Assembly: GCF_032583975.1 (NCBI RefSeq)
Contig: NZ_JAWHTF010000003.1
Strand: one strand, 5' to 3'
Origin: Gilvirhabdus luticola
Lineage (GTDB): Bacteria; Bacteroidota; Bacteroidia; Flavobacteriales; Flavobacteriaceae
Length of the DNA stretch: 64,000 bases
Below are positions 36,731 through 44,720 of the stretch, in pieces. The notes under the pieces are model-generated. The model saw nothing but the letters and a program-made list of their open reading frames with translations, did no database searches and had not been told where the DNA came from. Each line of letters starts with the position of its first letter. Within the stretch, counting starts at the first letter, position 1. The translations under genes and the position numbers were made by a program.

Positions 36731-37786
36731 TTATTTATCAAAGTTCAGTTCGTTAAGTGGAATAGTATATTCAATCCTTTGATTATCTTCTATATCCCAA
36801 ATTTCAGCTTTTACATTAGGCACCGAATTGTCAAAATCAATAGTGAGCAATCCAAAATGATTCTCCATGATTGGCCCTTCAATTCTATTCTTGTTTGGTG
36901 CAGCAAAATACCAAGTAGAAGATAGACCACTCGATGTAATATCATATATAGGATAGAGGTTAGGGGTTTTCAATTTAGAAATTTCTGCATAGTGGACATC
37001 TCCAGAAATGAATAAAACCCCATTGGCTTTTGTTTTAATAATTAAATCTAAAAGTCTTTCTTGCTCATTTGGGAAATTAGCCCAAGCTTCATATCCGTTA
37101 AATTCAATCCCAAATTGTGTTCCCGAGCCAATGATGCGGACATCGGCAGGCTTTTCTAATTGACTTCTAAGCCATTTCCACTGCTCACTTCCTAACAATG
37201 TAGGATTTTCCGAGACAGGATGTGGTGCATATTCTAGCTCATAGAAGTATCTTGAATCCTCTTCAAATTCTCCTTCATTTGTTTTTAAATTGTCTCTAAA
37301 TGTCCTTACATCCAGTAAGATAACTTGTATGATTTTGCCTTGATGTTTGTACTCGTATGAATGATAAATCCCTTGATGTGTTCTGCGAATGCTGTTTTTA
37401 GGTTCCTCAAAAAAATCGAGAAATATTTCTTTTGATTCTTCTTTAAATTCATAATATTTTCCTGAATCATTCCATCCAAAATCATGATCATCCCAAGTAG
37501 CAATTATTTCTGCATTTTCCTTTAAATTTTGATAAGATGATTTTTCAGCTAGCTGATTATATTTTAATCTTAATGTATCCATATCTTTCGTGTCTCCGTA
37601 AATATTATCGCCTAAAAAAACAAATATATCAGGATTATGAGCAACTATTGTATTAAAAATTGGTAATGGTTGGTCTTGACTTGCACAAGATCCAAATGCT
37701 ATTTTAAAGGGTTTTTCTTTTTGCTTACAAGAAACAGTCAATAAAAATAGTATGATGTACAGAAGTAGAGATAATTTGATTTTCAT
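36731..37786 (-). CDS. PhoD-like phosphatase or phosphodiesterase lipoprotein
   Basis: This 351-residue product runs from the ATG at 37786; an upstream TTG adds one residue and was not used. It is a lipoprotein by the signal ending TVSC. The metallophosphatase core is clear: FGSCASQDQPLPIF, FLGDNIYGD, WDDHDFGWND and SGDVHYAEIS. PhoD enzymes use Fe/Ca centres and hydrolyse phosphoesters or phospholipids outside the inner membrane. It is convergent with argS, with a 24-base gap. Confidence 0.9.
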   Translation of the reverse strand: MKIKLSLLLYIILFLLTVSCKQKEKPFKIAFGSCASQDQPLPIFNTIVAHNPDIFVFLGDNIYGDTKDMDTLRLKYNQLAEKSSYQNLKENAEIIATWDDHDFGWNDSGKYYEFKEESKEIFLDFFEEPKNSIRRTHQGIYHSYEYKHQGKIIQVILLDVRTFRDNLKTNEGEFEEDSRYFYELEYAPHPVSENPTLLGSEQWKWLRSQLEKPADVRIIGSGTQFGIEFNGYEAWANFPNEQERLLDLIIKTKANGVLFISGDVHYAEISKLKTPNLYPIYDITSSGLSSTWYFAAPNKNRIEGPIMENHFGLLTIDFDNSVPNVKAEIWDIEDNQRIEYTIPLNELNFDK

Positions 37787-37883
37787 CAATTAGAAGTAGT
37801 TTAGAATTCTATACTAACAGGTTTATATTTTTTCAAGTAGTCGAAAAACAAAATTCAACTATTTTTTTGATAAAAACAAAGAT

Positions 37884-38063
37884 TCAAAACACCTCTTTAA
37901 TATCATCATCTTCATTGTCATCATCTCTAGTATCTAATTGTTCAATTAGATATTTGGGTAAATTATCTTTTCTGTAAAATGTGATTGGTATTGGCAAAAC
38001 TGATGCTAATGCTATAATGAGTATCAAAGCGACTAGCTTAAACGTTCTTTTGAATGTTTTCAT
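37884..38063 (-). CDS. Small single-span membrane protein (59 residues)
   Basis: The frame runs from the ATG at 38063 to TGA at 37884-37886. The product has a basic start (MKTFKRTFK), one hydrophobic segment (about 10-30, LVALILIIALASVLP), then a short linker and an acidic tail (DTRDDDNEDDD, then IKEVF). The design, with charged ends and a clean membrane helix, argues that it is a real gene. No family was recognised. It lies alone between two minus-strand genes. Confidence 0.6.
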   Translation of the reverse strand: MKTFKRTFKLVALILIIALASVLPIPITFYRKDNLPKYLIEQLDTRDDDNEDDDIKEVF

Positions 38064-38155
38064 TAATTAAATTCATGTATGTGAATCCTGATAGATACAA
38101 CATAGGATTAAAGTGAAAAATGGAATTTGCTAAACTCTTGACAAAGAGTTTCGAA

Positions 38156-38536
38156 TTATTTTACAAAAGAAGTGTGTGTAGGAATAGTGTTTTTGTAAGC
38201 AATAAGATTTTGCTTTAAAATACTGTTAGTATCCAGAAACTGGAAGGTTTTTTGCTTTTGGGTTTTAAGGGCTAGTCTGAAGCTTAAATGACACATGTTC
38301 AGCAAGCTTTCAAAACTAAAAACAGTATAATGGTTTACTGTTACTTGCTGTGATTTGAAAAGGTTTACGCCAGAATATTTCGCTGTGGTATCTTCATCGA
38401 AAGAATTAAAAACAACAAGTTCTGTTTGAGGATTATTAAAATTTGCTTCATAAGTAGAAACCTCTGAAAAACCAGAAATAGTTACAAATAGCAAGAATGT
38501 TAGAATCCATTTATGTAAAGTTTTAAAAAACTGCAT
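38156..38536 (-). CDS. Small secreted or membrane-anchored protein of unknown function
   Basis: The product has 126 residues from the ATG at 38536 (MQFFKTLHKW), with a signal-like helix LTFLLFVTISGF. A longer reading from 38560 is possible, but its extra codons lie over a promoter-like TATCTTTG at 38541-38548 on this strand. The body is rich in aromatic, Asn and Gln residues; VNHYTVFSFESLLNMCHLSFRLALK is the most structured part. No family was recognised. It is divergent from the DsrE-like gene. Confidence 0.6.
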   Translation of the reverse strand: MQFFKTLHKWILTFLLFVTISGFSEVSTYEANFNNPQTELVVFNSFDEDTTAKYSGVNLFKSQQVTVNHYTVFSFESLLNMCHLSFRLALKTQKQKTFQFLDTNSILKQNLIAYKNTIPTHTSFVK

Positions 38537-38540
38537 GTTA

Positions 38541-38548
38541 CAAAGATA
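38541..38548 (-). promoter_or_regulatory. -7-like element just before the 38536 start
   Basis: Read on the minus strand this is TATCTTTG, an exact TAnnTTTG match only four bases before the ATG at 38536. It favours the shorter start, which would make the transcript almost leaderless. No -33 TTTG is seen. Confidence 0.45.
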
Positions 38549-38604
38549 GTCTTTTTGCATTATTTTAATTAAATTAGAAATCTAACTAACACATAAATAC
38601 TTTT

Positions 38605-39180
38605 ATGAAAATAATATTATTTCTTTGTTTTACCGCTTCTACTTTTTTTTACACCTATGCTCAAGACAGTCTTCCACAACATTTAAAAGGAAAAATAAAA
38701 TACCCAGTAATTGATGTGCATCCTATGGTAGGTGTTTTAGATATTGACAGTAACGCATTACATTACGATGCATCTATTGATTATAAAATAGTAATCGATG
38801 CATATGATAAAATGAAGGATTCTACACAGGTGTATAAACCATTAAGCGAAGTGGCAAGAATCTATAACCTTAATATTGCTAATGGTGTTCCAGAAGACAA
38901 ATTACAATTGGCCATGGTTTATCATAGTTTTAATATGGATCCTTTATTGAATGACGAAAGTTACCAGGCAAAATACGGTATTGATAATCCTAATACAGAG
39001 CTTATTAGTACTCTTAAAGATTTAGGTGTTCATTTCTATGTTTGTGGACAATTGCTTGGATTTTTTAATGTTCCAAGTGAAAATCTTGCTTCCCAAATTG
39101 AAATTGCTGTGTCTGCGAAAACAGCATTAATTACTCTAGACCAAATGGGATATTCTTATTTGAACGTAAATGAGGATTAA
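38605..39180 (+). CDS. Secreted DsrE/DsrF-like protein
   Basis: This 191-residue protein has a signal peptide ending YAQ at residue 20. The body has the DsrE fold features: DYKIVIDAYDKM, EVARIYNLNIANG, LQLAMVYHSFN and the conserved GVHFYVCGQLLG with Cys147. Cytoplasmic DsrE proteins pass sulfur; exported ones like this are common in Bacteroidota and their role is not established. It ends three bases from the convergent next gene. Confidence 0.8.
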   Translation: MKIILFLCFTASTFFYTYAQDSLPQHLKGKIKYPVIDVHPMVGVLDIDSNALHYDASIDYKIVIDAYDKMKDSTQVYKPLSEVARIYNLNIANGVPEDKLQLAMVYHSFNMDPLLNDESYQAKYGIDNPNTELISTLKDLGVHFYVCGQLLGFFNVPSENLASQIEIAVSAKTALITLDQMGYSYLNVNED

Positions 39181-39183
39181 TTC

Positions 39184-40233
39184 TTAAAAAGCACCACTGT
39201 CAACATCTATGATGAATTTTATCAATCCAGGAAAGAAATGTTCTTGGTCATCATATTGTGATAAGTGGCTTCCGTTTGGGCAATGCAGATAACGACCATT
39301 TTGTACTTCTGTAGAAATCCATTCCATATGTTTTGGATCCATGGTATCATATTCCGCACCAATAGTTAATGTAGGAACTGTAATCTTATGTAACTGGTCT
39401 TTTACATCCCAATCTTTTAAAGTGGCATCACCTTTTACACCAAATTCGCTTGGACCTTGCATAGTGACATAAACATCGTAATTTACATGAGCAAAGGATC
39501 TGTTTATTGAATTAGGCCATTGTTCCATGGGTATTCTTAAAATATGTTTACTATAATAATGCTCAACTATTAAGTCTAAATAACGTTTATTTTGATAATC
39601 TTCTTTATTTTCATATATCATGATTTCTTCTAATACTTCAGGAGGAAGTTGAGGAGCCAAAACTTCATCAGAATATTTCATGTAATCAGCTATTGAAGCA
39701 ACCATGTTAGAAATAATTAATCCTTTAATGTTATCTTGGTATTTCAGTGCATATTGCATACATAATATTCCGCCCCAAGATTGTCCATATAAATAGAAAT
39801 TGTCTTTATGCAATCCTAAAGCAACTCTTACTTGTTCAACTTCTTCTACAAAACGATCTAGATCCCAAAGAGAAAGATCATTGGGTTGGTCGCTATAATA
39901 AGAACCTAATTGGTCATAATAATAATATTCAATGTTCTCTTGTGGCAAGTAACCATCAAAACTTTCAAAGAGCTCATGAGAAAAACCTGGGCCACCATGA
40001 AGTAGTAATACTTTCATGGTTGGATTGTTACCTATTCTTTTCGTCCAAACATTAAAAGTGCCTTTTGGAGTTTCTATTGGAATCATTTTAATTCCACCTG
40101 TAAATTGATCATCACGATCTGTAAAATCCCAATATGTGCAATTTTCTATAACTTTTGCTTTAGAAGAGTTTGTAGCTTCTTTACATCCTAGAAATAAAAT
40201 AAAGGCAATTGAAAAGAATAAAATGTTTTTCAT
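39184..40233 (-). CDS. Proline-iminopeptidase-family alpha/beta hydrolase, lipoprotein
   Basis: The product has 349 residues. A lipoprotein signal ends FLGC (Cys17). The S33 peptidase pattern is visible: HGGPG (79-83) for the oxyanion hole, and GQSWGG with Ser152 as nucleophile. Asp in GAEYDTMDPK and His in NGSHLSQ complete the triad. Relatives remove N-terminal Pro or other residues from peptides, or hydrolyse amino-acid amides. Surface or periplasmic peptide use is likely. Confidence 0.88.
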   Translation of the reverse strand: MKNILFFSIAFILFLGCKEATNSSKAKVIENCTYWDFTDRDDQFTGGIKMIPIETPKGTFNVWTKRIGNNPTMKVLLLHGGPGFSHELFESFDGYLPQENIEYYYYDQLGSYYSDQPNDLSLWDLDRFVEEVEQVRVALGLHKDNFYLYGQSWGGILCMQYALKYQDNIKGLIISNMVASIADYMKYSDEVLAPQLPPEVLEEIMIYENKEDYQNKRYLDLIVEHYYSKHILRIPMEQWPNSINRSFAHVNYDVYVTMQGPSEFGVKGDATLKDWDVKDQLHKITVPTLTIGAEYDTMDPKHMEWISTEVQNGRYLHCPNGSHLSQYDDQEHFFPGLIKFIIDVDSGAF

Positions 40234-40315
40234 TGTGGTTGGAGTTAGTAAGCGAGGAGAAATTCAAAACAGAATGAGACTGTTAAATATAAGTATTTTT
40301 AACAAGGAAATTAAA

Positions 40316-40756
40316 TTATTCACCTATGTCTTCATTCCATAATTCAGGTTTTTCCTGTATGAATTTTGTCATGAGTTCAAAACATTCAGAATTATTGACC
40401 ACTTTAACTTGAACTCCTTTTGATTTTAAAAGATCTTCTTCACCCAAAAACGTTTTGTTTTCACCTATAATCACTTTTGGAATTCCATAGAGTAGAATAG
40501 TGCCAGAACACATAGAACAAGGAGATAATGTTGTATATAGTGTAGATTCTTTATAAACGGTTGCTTTTAATCTACCAGCATTTTCAATTGCATCCATTTC
40601 GCCATGTAAAATGGCACTACCGTTTTGAACACGTCTATTATGTCCACGACCAATAATTTTATCTTGGTAAACAAGCACAGAGCCTATTGGAATACCTCCT
40701 TCGGCATATCCTTTTTTAGCTTCATTTATTGCTGCTTGTAAAAACCGGTCTTGCAT
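40316..40756 (-). CDS. Cytosine/nucleoside deaminase resembling yeast Fcy1
   Basis: This 146-residue zinc deaminase has HGE (51-53) and PCSMC (80-84), with His51, Cys80 and Cys83 as ligands and Glu53 as the proton shuttle. Compared from memory with yeast cytosine deaminase Fcy1, the match runs through the whole chain: GRGHN, GSAILHGE, YTTLSPC, YGIPKVIIGEN and the C-terminal WNEDIGE. This makes cytosine salvage more likely than tRNA adenosine or guanine deamination. It starts 30 bases from the end of the TonB-receptor gene upstream on the same strand. Confidence 0.85.
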   Translation of the reverse strand: MQDRFLQAAINEAKKGYAEGGIPIGSVLVYQDKIIGRGHNRRVQNGSAILHGEMDAIENAGRLKATVYKESTLYTTLSPCSMCSGTILLYGIPKVIIGENKTFLGEEDLLKSKGVQVKVVNNSECFELMTKFIQEKPELWNEDIGE

Positions 40757-40786
40757 TTTTTAAAAATACAAAACATCTTTTTAATT

Positions 40787-43138
40787 TTAAAAATGAAGTC
40801 TTAAACTAACATTTGGGGTTATACCAAGGGAAAGGTTTTCTACTTTGGTTATTTCTTCATCACTATTAATTGTATAATAGGTATTAGTAACATTTTTTTT
40901 GTTTAAAATATTCCATAGCGAAGCACCTACAATGGCTCTTGTTTTATCGTTGAAATGAAATGTATAGGTTGCAGAACTATCTAAACGTAAATAGTCATCA
41001 AGATTTGCATTATTTGGGCTGTTATAATTAATATTACCATTGGATACTTCATTACCAACTTCTGGAGTTGTAAAAGGTTTTCCCGAATGCCAATTTAATC
41101 CAAGAGCTAATTTAAAATTATTGTAATTGTAAGTTCCAGCAAAAGTTAAACTATGTCTTATGTCCACATTATTAGGGAAAGATTCACCATTGTTTAACTC
41201 TTCAAAAGTATAATCATTCTTACTGTATGAATAGCTAAACCATGAACTGAACTTTGTAAATTGTTTGTTTATTAAAAAATCTACACCTCTGACTAAATAT
41301 CCGCCATTAGCATTAACAAACTGATATTGGTTTTGAAACCCTTGACTTCTAGCAGTAATACCTTTTACATCTTTAATATAGGCCTCTGCACTGACTAAAA
41401 GTTTGTTTTTATTAAAATGAATGCCACCGGATATCTGCTTACTTTTAATTATGGGAATATGTGTTTCACCATTGGCAGTGTCTAGTTCATCTTTATTGTT
41501 TGACAAAACCCAACGACGTTTTTCGACACCAAGAAAATCGTTTTGTAAGTCGATAATTTGAGAAGTGGTCTGGCTTTTAAATTCGCCAAGTAATTCAAAT
41601 CTAAAAAAGTCAAGAAAACGTTGGTTAAAACTTAATCGAGGTTCTATTAAAGTCTTATCAAGTTTTTTAATTTGATTCAATCTTCCACCAAATTTCAAGT
41701 GAGTATTTCTGTTCTCTGATATGAATTCAATTTCAGAAAACACAGAATGACTTCTTGTTACTTCTTTGATGTAGCTTCTAAATTCTGGGTTGTTAACATC
41801 TTCTAGGTTACTTATTCCAGTTTCAAAAAACTGATAACCACTTTTTAATTTAAAGTAATTTGAAAACGTATAATCAAAATCCAATTTAATAGCTGTATCA
41901 TAGACCTCATTCTCTTGAATTAAACGTTGATTATTGAGGATGTCAAAATTGGTCGCGTCCAAATCATAATTTGACAGATAGACTTGAGCATTAGTTGAAA
42001 TTTTGTTGTTCCAATCTCTGGTATACGAAATGCCTGCCGCCAGATTATGTTGCGTTAGTTTACTGTTTAAAGCTTCATCTACATCATTAACTCTAGACTG
42101 CTCTTCATAATCTAAATTATTATATATGTTTAAAAAATTGAAGCGTAATTTATCTTTTTCAGAAATATCATACAGTAGTTTGGTCATGACATCGTAAAAA
42201 TAAAAGCGCTCATTTTTTGAGATGGCATTATTATCATTGGATTGATTATTTGTTAAATCAGAATCCTGAAAAATACGTTTAAAATATTGATCATAGGTTG
42301 GTGTGATAACTAGGTCAGTAAGTGATCTTCTTGTGGATACTTGTAACTCTAATTTTTTTGAAATCGGAATTTTTGCAAAACCATCAACATTAATCAAATT
42401 TAGTCCAATACCAGCGCTAAAAGTATCATTTATAGTGTTTGATAATTGCATATCTATAATGCTCGAAACTCCATCACCAAATTGAGCACTTGTTCCATTT
42501 TTATAAATATTTACCTGTTCTGTTAGATAAGGATTATAAGCAGAAATCAATCCGAAAAAATGACCTGATTGGTACATTTTAATGCCATCCAAAAGAATAA
42601 GATTTTGGTCGTGTGTTCCACCTCTAACATTAATATTTGAAACTGTTTCATCAACACTCAAAATGCCTGGAAGTGCTTGAACTGTTTGTAAAATATCAGG
42701 TTCTATTAATCCAGGAAGAATCCCAAAAGATTCAGTTTTAATATTAATCGCTCCTGTTTTTGTTTTTGTGATACCAGTAGTAAGATAATTAGTAATAAAA
42801 ATTTCAGGCAAATGTTCCACAGTATTAGGAGAGCTTGTTTGCAAATTAATTGTCCTTATAACCACAAAACGGTTATCTAATAATTCGAACTCTAGTTGTG
42901 TAGATGTTTTAAGATAATTTAAAAGCTCTTGAAGTGTTAAATCTGGACTTGGTAAAACAACTAATTTATCTTGTACGGTTTCATCTGCATAGGAAAAACT
43001 AATGTTGTAATTTGTTTCAAGGTCTTTTAGGATAACGGCAAGAGGCTGCTTTTCTTCTTGAACTGTTTGGGCAATTATGCTTGTGAAATTCAGAAAAAAT
43101 AAAGAAATAAAAAGATAAATAATTCCTTTACTATTCAC
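40787..43138 (-). CDS. STN-domain TonB-dependent receptor (FecA-like)
   Basis: This 783-residue protein has a signal peptide ending IIA/Q. An STN signalling domain (about 25-100) contains LKDLETNYNISFSYADETVQDK and a LQELLNYLKTSTQLEFELLDNRFVVI segment. A plug with VQALPGILSVDETVSNINVRGGTHDQNLILLDGIKM and a barrel ending LRLHF follow. The STN domain is the part of FecA-type receptors that talks to the anti-sigma factor. The start is GTG at 43138, overlapping the end of the fecR-like gene by eight bases, so the two are co-translated. The ligand is unknown. Confidence 0.92.
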   Translation of the reverse strand: MNSKGIIYLFISLFFLNFTSIIAQTVQEEKQPLAVILKDLETNYNISFSYADETVQDKLVVLPSPDLTLQELLNYLKTSTQLEFELLDNRFVVIRTINLQTSSPNTVEHLPEIFITNYLTTGITKTKTGAINIKTESFGILPGLIEPDILQTVQALPGILSVDETVSNINVRGGTHDQNLILLDGIKMYQSGHFFGLISAYNPYLTEQVNIYKNGTSAQFGDGVSSIIDMQLSNTINDTFSAGIGLNLINVDGFAKIPISKKLELQVSTRRSLTDLVITPTYDQYFKRIFQDSDLTNNQSNDNNAISKNERFYFYDVMTKLLYDISEKDKLRFNFLNIYNNLDYEEQSRVNDVDEALNSKLTQHNLAAGISYTRDWNNKISTNAQVYLSNYDLDATNFDILNNQRLIQENEVYDTAIKLDFDYTFSNYFKLKSGYQFFETGISNLEDVNNPEFRSYIKEVTRSHSVFSEIEFISENRNTHLKFGGRLNQIKKLDKTLIEPRLSFNQRFLDFFRFELLGEFKSQTTSQIIDLQNDFLGVEKRRWVLSNNKDELDTANGETHIPIIKSKQISGGIHFNKNKLLVSAEAYIKDVKGITARSQGFQNQYQFVNANGGYLVRGVDFLINKQFTKFSSWFSYSYSKNDYTFEELNNGESFPNNVDIRHSLTFAGTYNYNNFKLALGLNWHSGKPFTTPEVGNEVSNGNINYNSPNNANLDDYLRLDSSATYTFHFNDKTRAIVGASLWNILNKKNVTNTYYTINSDEEITKVENLSLGITPNVSLRLHF

Positions 43139-44033
43139 GTTTTAAAGTTATAGTATTATTTGTTTTACTATAAGTTATATGTAAAGGTAATGTAATTGAT
43201 TTTAAAGCAACATCAATATTATTATGTGAGAAACCACCAGTAAATAATTGATCTGTATCAATAGTTTCAGAATTTATTTTGACGTTATATTGTCTCTCAA
43301 ATTCTGCTATGACTAGATTGTAAGGTAAACTTTCAAATTGACTTTCATTATTAAGCCACGAAGGTGTTGTACTTATTTCTTTTTCTTTAGCAATTAATTT
43401 CCCATCAATAATTAAAAAACTGTCTCCAGGAGATAGTTTAGTTTGTTGAGATTTATAAGTAACACCAACTAACCCTTCGTAGCAAATAACTTCAAAATAA
43501 TTGTCTCGTTGTTTTACGTTGAATTCTGTACCAAATACAGTTACTGTTCCAGTTTCTGTAATGACATTAAATGTAGAACCTTTGGCAACTTTAAAGAAGG
43601 CTTCTCCTTCAAGTTGAACATCCCTTGATTCATCCCATTTTTTCTTGTTGAATACAATAAACGATTCGGCATTTAAAGAAACATTGGATGCATCTGGAAG
43701 CTCAATCGATGTTTTTTCTGATGCCAATGTTTTAACTGTTGTATCTAATGTTGTTGTATAAAAGTAAACACTAAAGCAAATGGCTAAAATTGCAGCAACC
43801 CTAAACAATGGTTTAAGCCAAACGGTTTTGGATTTATTACTTTCAGTTGCTTTTACAGTAACTTTGAGCTTATTTAATTCAATAGAAGTATCATAATCAT
43901 CAGCTTTAAAGTGCTGAAGATTAAAATCTAATGATGTTAATTCGTCATAATCTTCAAGCTTTTTAAATGCTTTAAGTTCATGCGAATTTAACTCATTATC
44001 TAACCATTTCTTTATTAAATTTTCTCGTTCCAT
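43131..44033 (-). CDS. FecR-family anti-sigma factor
   Basis: The product has 300 residues. A cytoplasmic part (about 1-68) is followed by one membrane helix (about 75-90, FRVAAILAICFSVYFY) and a periplasmic FecR domain with SFIVFNKKKWDESRDVQLEGEAFFKVA and TVTVFGTEFNV. The C-terminal part with FERQYNVKINSE resembles the DUF4974/STN-like end of Bacteroidota FecR proteins. It should hold the sigma factor until the receptor signals. A promoter-like motif lies 16 bases before its ATG. Confidence 0.93.
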   Translation of the reverse strand: MERENLIKKWLDNELNSHELKAFKKLEDYDELTSLDFNLQHFKADDYDTSIELNKLKVTVKATESNKSKTVWLKPLFRVAAILAICFSVYFYTTTLDTTVKTLASEKTSIELPDASNVSLNAESFIVFNKKKWDESRDVQLEGEAFFKVAKGSTFNVITETGTVTVFGTEFNVKQRDNYFEVICYEGLVGVTYKSQQTKLSPGDSFLIIDGKLIAKEKEISTTPSWLNNESQFESLPYNLVIAEFERQYNVKINSETIDTDQLFTGGFSHNNIDVALKSITLPLHITYSKTNNTITLKRE

Positions 44034-44049
44034 TTTCTTTAATTCAACT

Positions 44050-44081
44050 ATATAACAGGTTACTTGTTTTTTTTCCTACCC
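44050..44081 (-). promoter_or_regulatory. Candidate ECF sigma promoter of the fecR-receptor pair
   Basis: On the minus strand this reads GGGTAGGAA (44081-44073), 14 bases, then CTGTTATAT (44058-44050). The same two blocks with the same 14-base spacer precede the divergent lipoprotein gene. It lies between the sigma stop (44088) and the fecR ATG (44033). Similarity of 17 of 18 motif bases at equal spacing, over otherwise different spacers, argues for a shared promoter. Confidence 0.65.
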
Positions 44082-44087
44082 CTTATT

Positions 44088-44603
44088 TTAAATTTCTTTA
44101 ATTTCTTCTCTTAACTTTTTTAATGCACCATAAATTCGCTTTTCAACAGCTTTGGTCGAAATGTCTAAAATAGATGCAATTTCCTTGAAGCGTTTTCCTT
44201 CAACTCTGTTCATTAAAAAAGCTGTCCGTTGTGCTTCTGTTAAATTTGAAAGAGCTTTTTGAAGCTTTTGCATGTACTCATTTTCCTGCATTAAAAATTC
44301 AGGATTTTCATTTGTATAAGTTTTAGGCTTTGTTTTAGCATATTTTAATACCACTTTTTGATGCGCATATTCATTTAACATCAAATTGTTGGCTGTGGTA
44401 AAAACAAAACTTTTGGCTTTGTCTGGAGTTACTTTACTACAATTTTGCCAAAGTTTTACAAATGCTTCTTGCACCTTGTCTTTAGGGTTTAGGTGTTCTC
44501 CAAACTTATAGTATAAAAAATCGTGTAGGTCTTTAGAATACTTATTAAAAATAGAAGAAAACAGATGTTCTTCACATACATTATCATATAGTTGTTTACT
44601 CAT
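44088..44603 (-). CDS. ECF-family RNA polymerase sigma factor (FecI-like)
   Basis: This 171-residue protein has sigma-70 region 2 (about 10-80: FSSIFNKYSKDLHDFLYYKFG, DKVQEAFVKLWQNC) and region 4 (about 110-165: LTEAQRTAFLMNRVEGKRFKEIASILDISTKAVEKRI). Regions 1 and 3 are absent, as in ECF factors. It is followed by the anti-sigma gene (54-base gap) and the receptor. It should read the two GGGTAGGAA promoters found here, which is inference. Confidence 0.93.
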   Translation of the reverse strand: MSKQLYDNVCEEHLFSSIFNKYSKDLHDFLYYKFGEHLNPKDKVQEAFVKLWQNCSKVTPDKAKSFVFTTANNLMLNEYAHQKVVLKYAKTKPKTYTNENPEFLMQENEYMQKLQKALSNLTEAQRTAFLMNRVEGKRFKEIASILDISTKAVEKRIYGALKKLREEIKEI

Positions 44604-44650
44604 TTATTCAGGACATAAGGTTGTGCTAATTTAAAAAAATTAAATCGTTA

Positions 44651-44682
44651 GGGTAGGAATTTTAATTGTTATGCTGTTCTAT
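44651..44682 (+). promoter_or_regulatory. Candidate ECF sigma promoter of the divergent lipoprotein gene
   Basis: GGGTAGGAA (44651-44659), a 14-base spacer, then CTGTTCTAT (44674-44682). It ends 38 bases before the chosen ATG at 44721. The twin motif upstream of fecR differs at one base of the second block only. Neither block looks like the housekeeping TTTG / TAnnTTTG promoter. Confidence 0.65.
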
Positions 44683-44720
44683 TACCAAAAAATGCTATGT
44701 CTAATTTAAAAACCTACATT

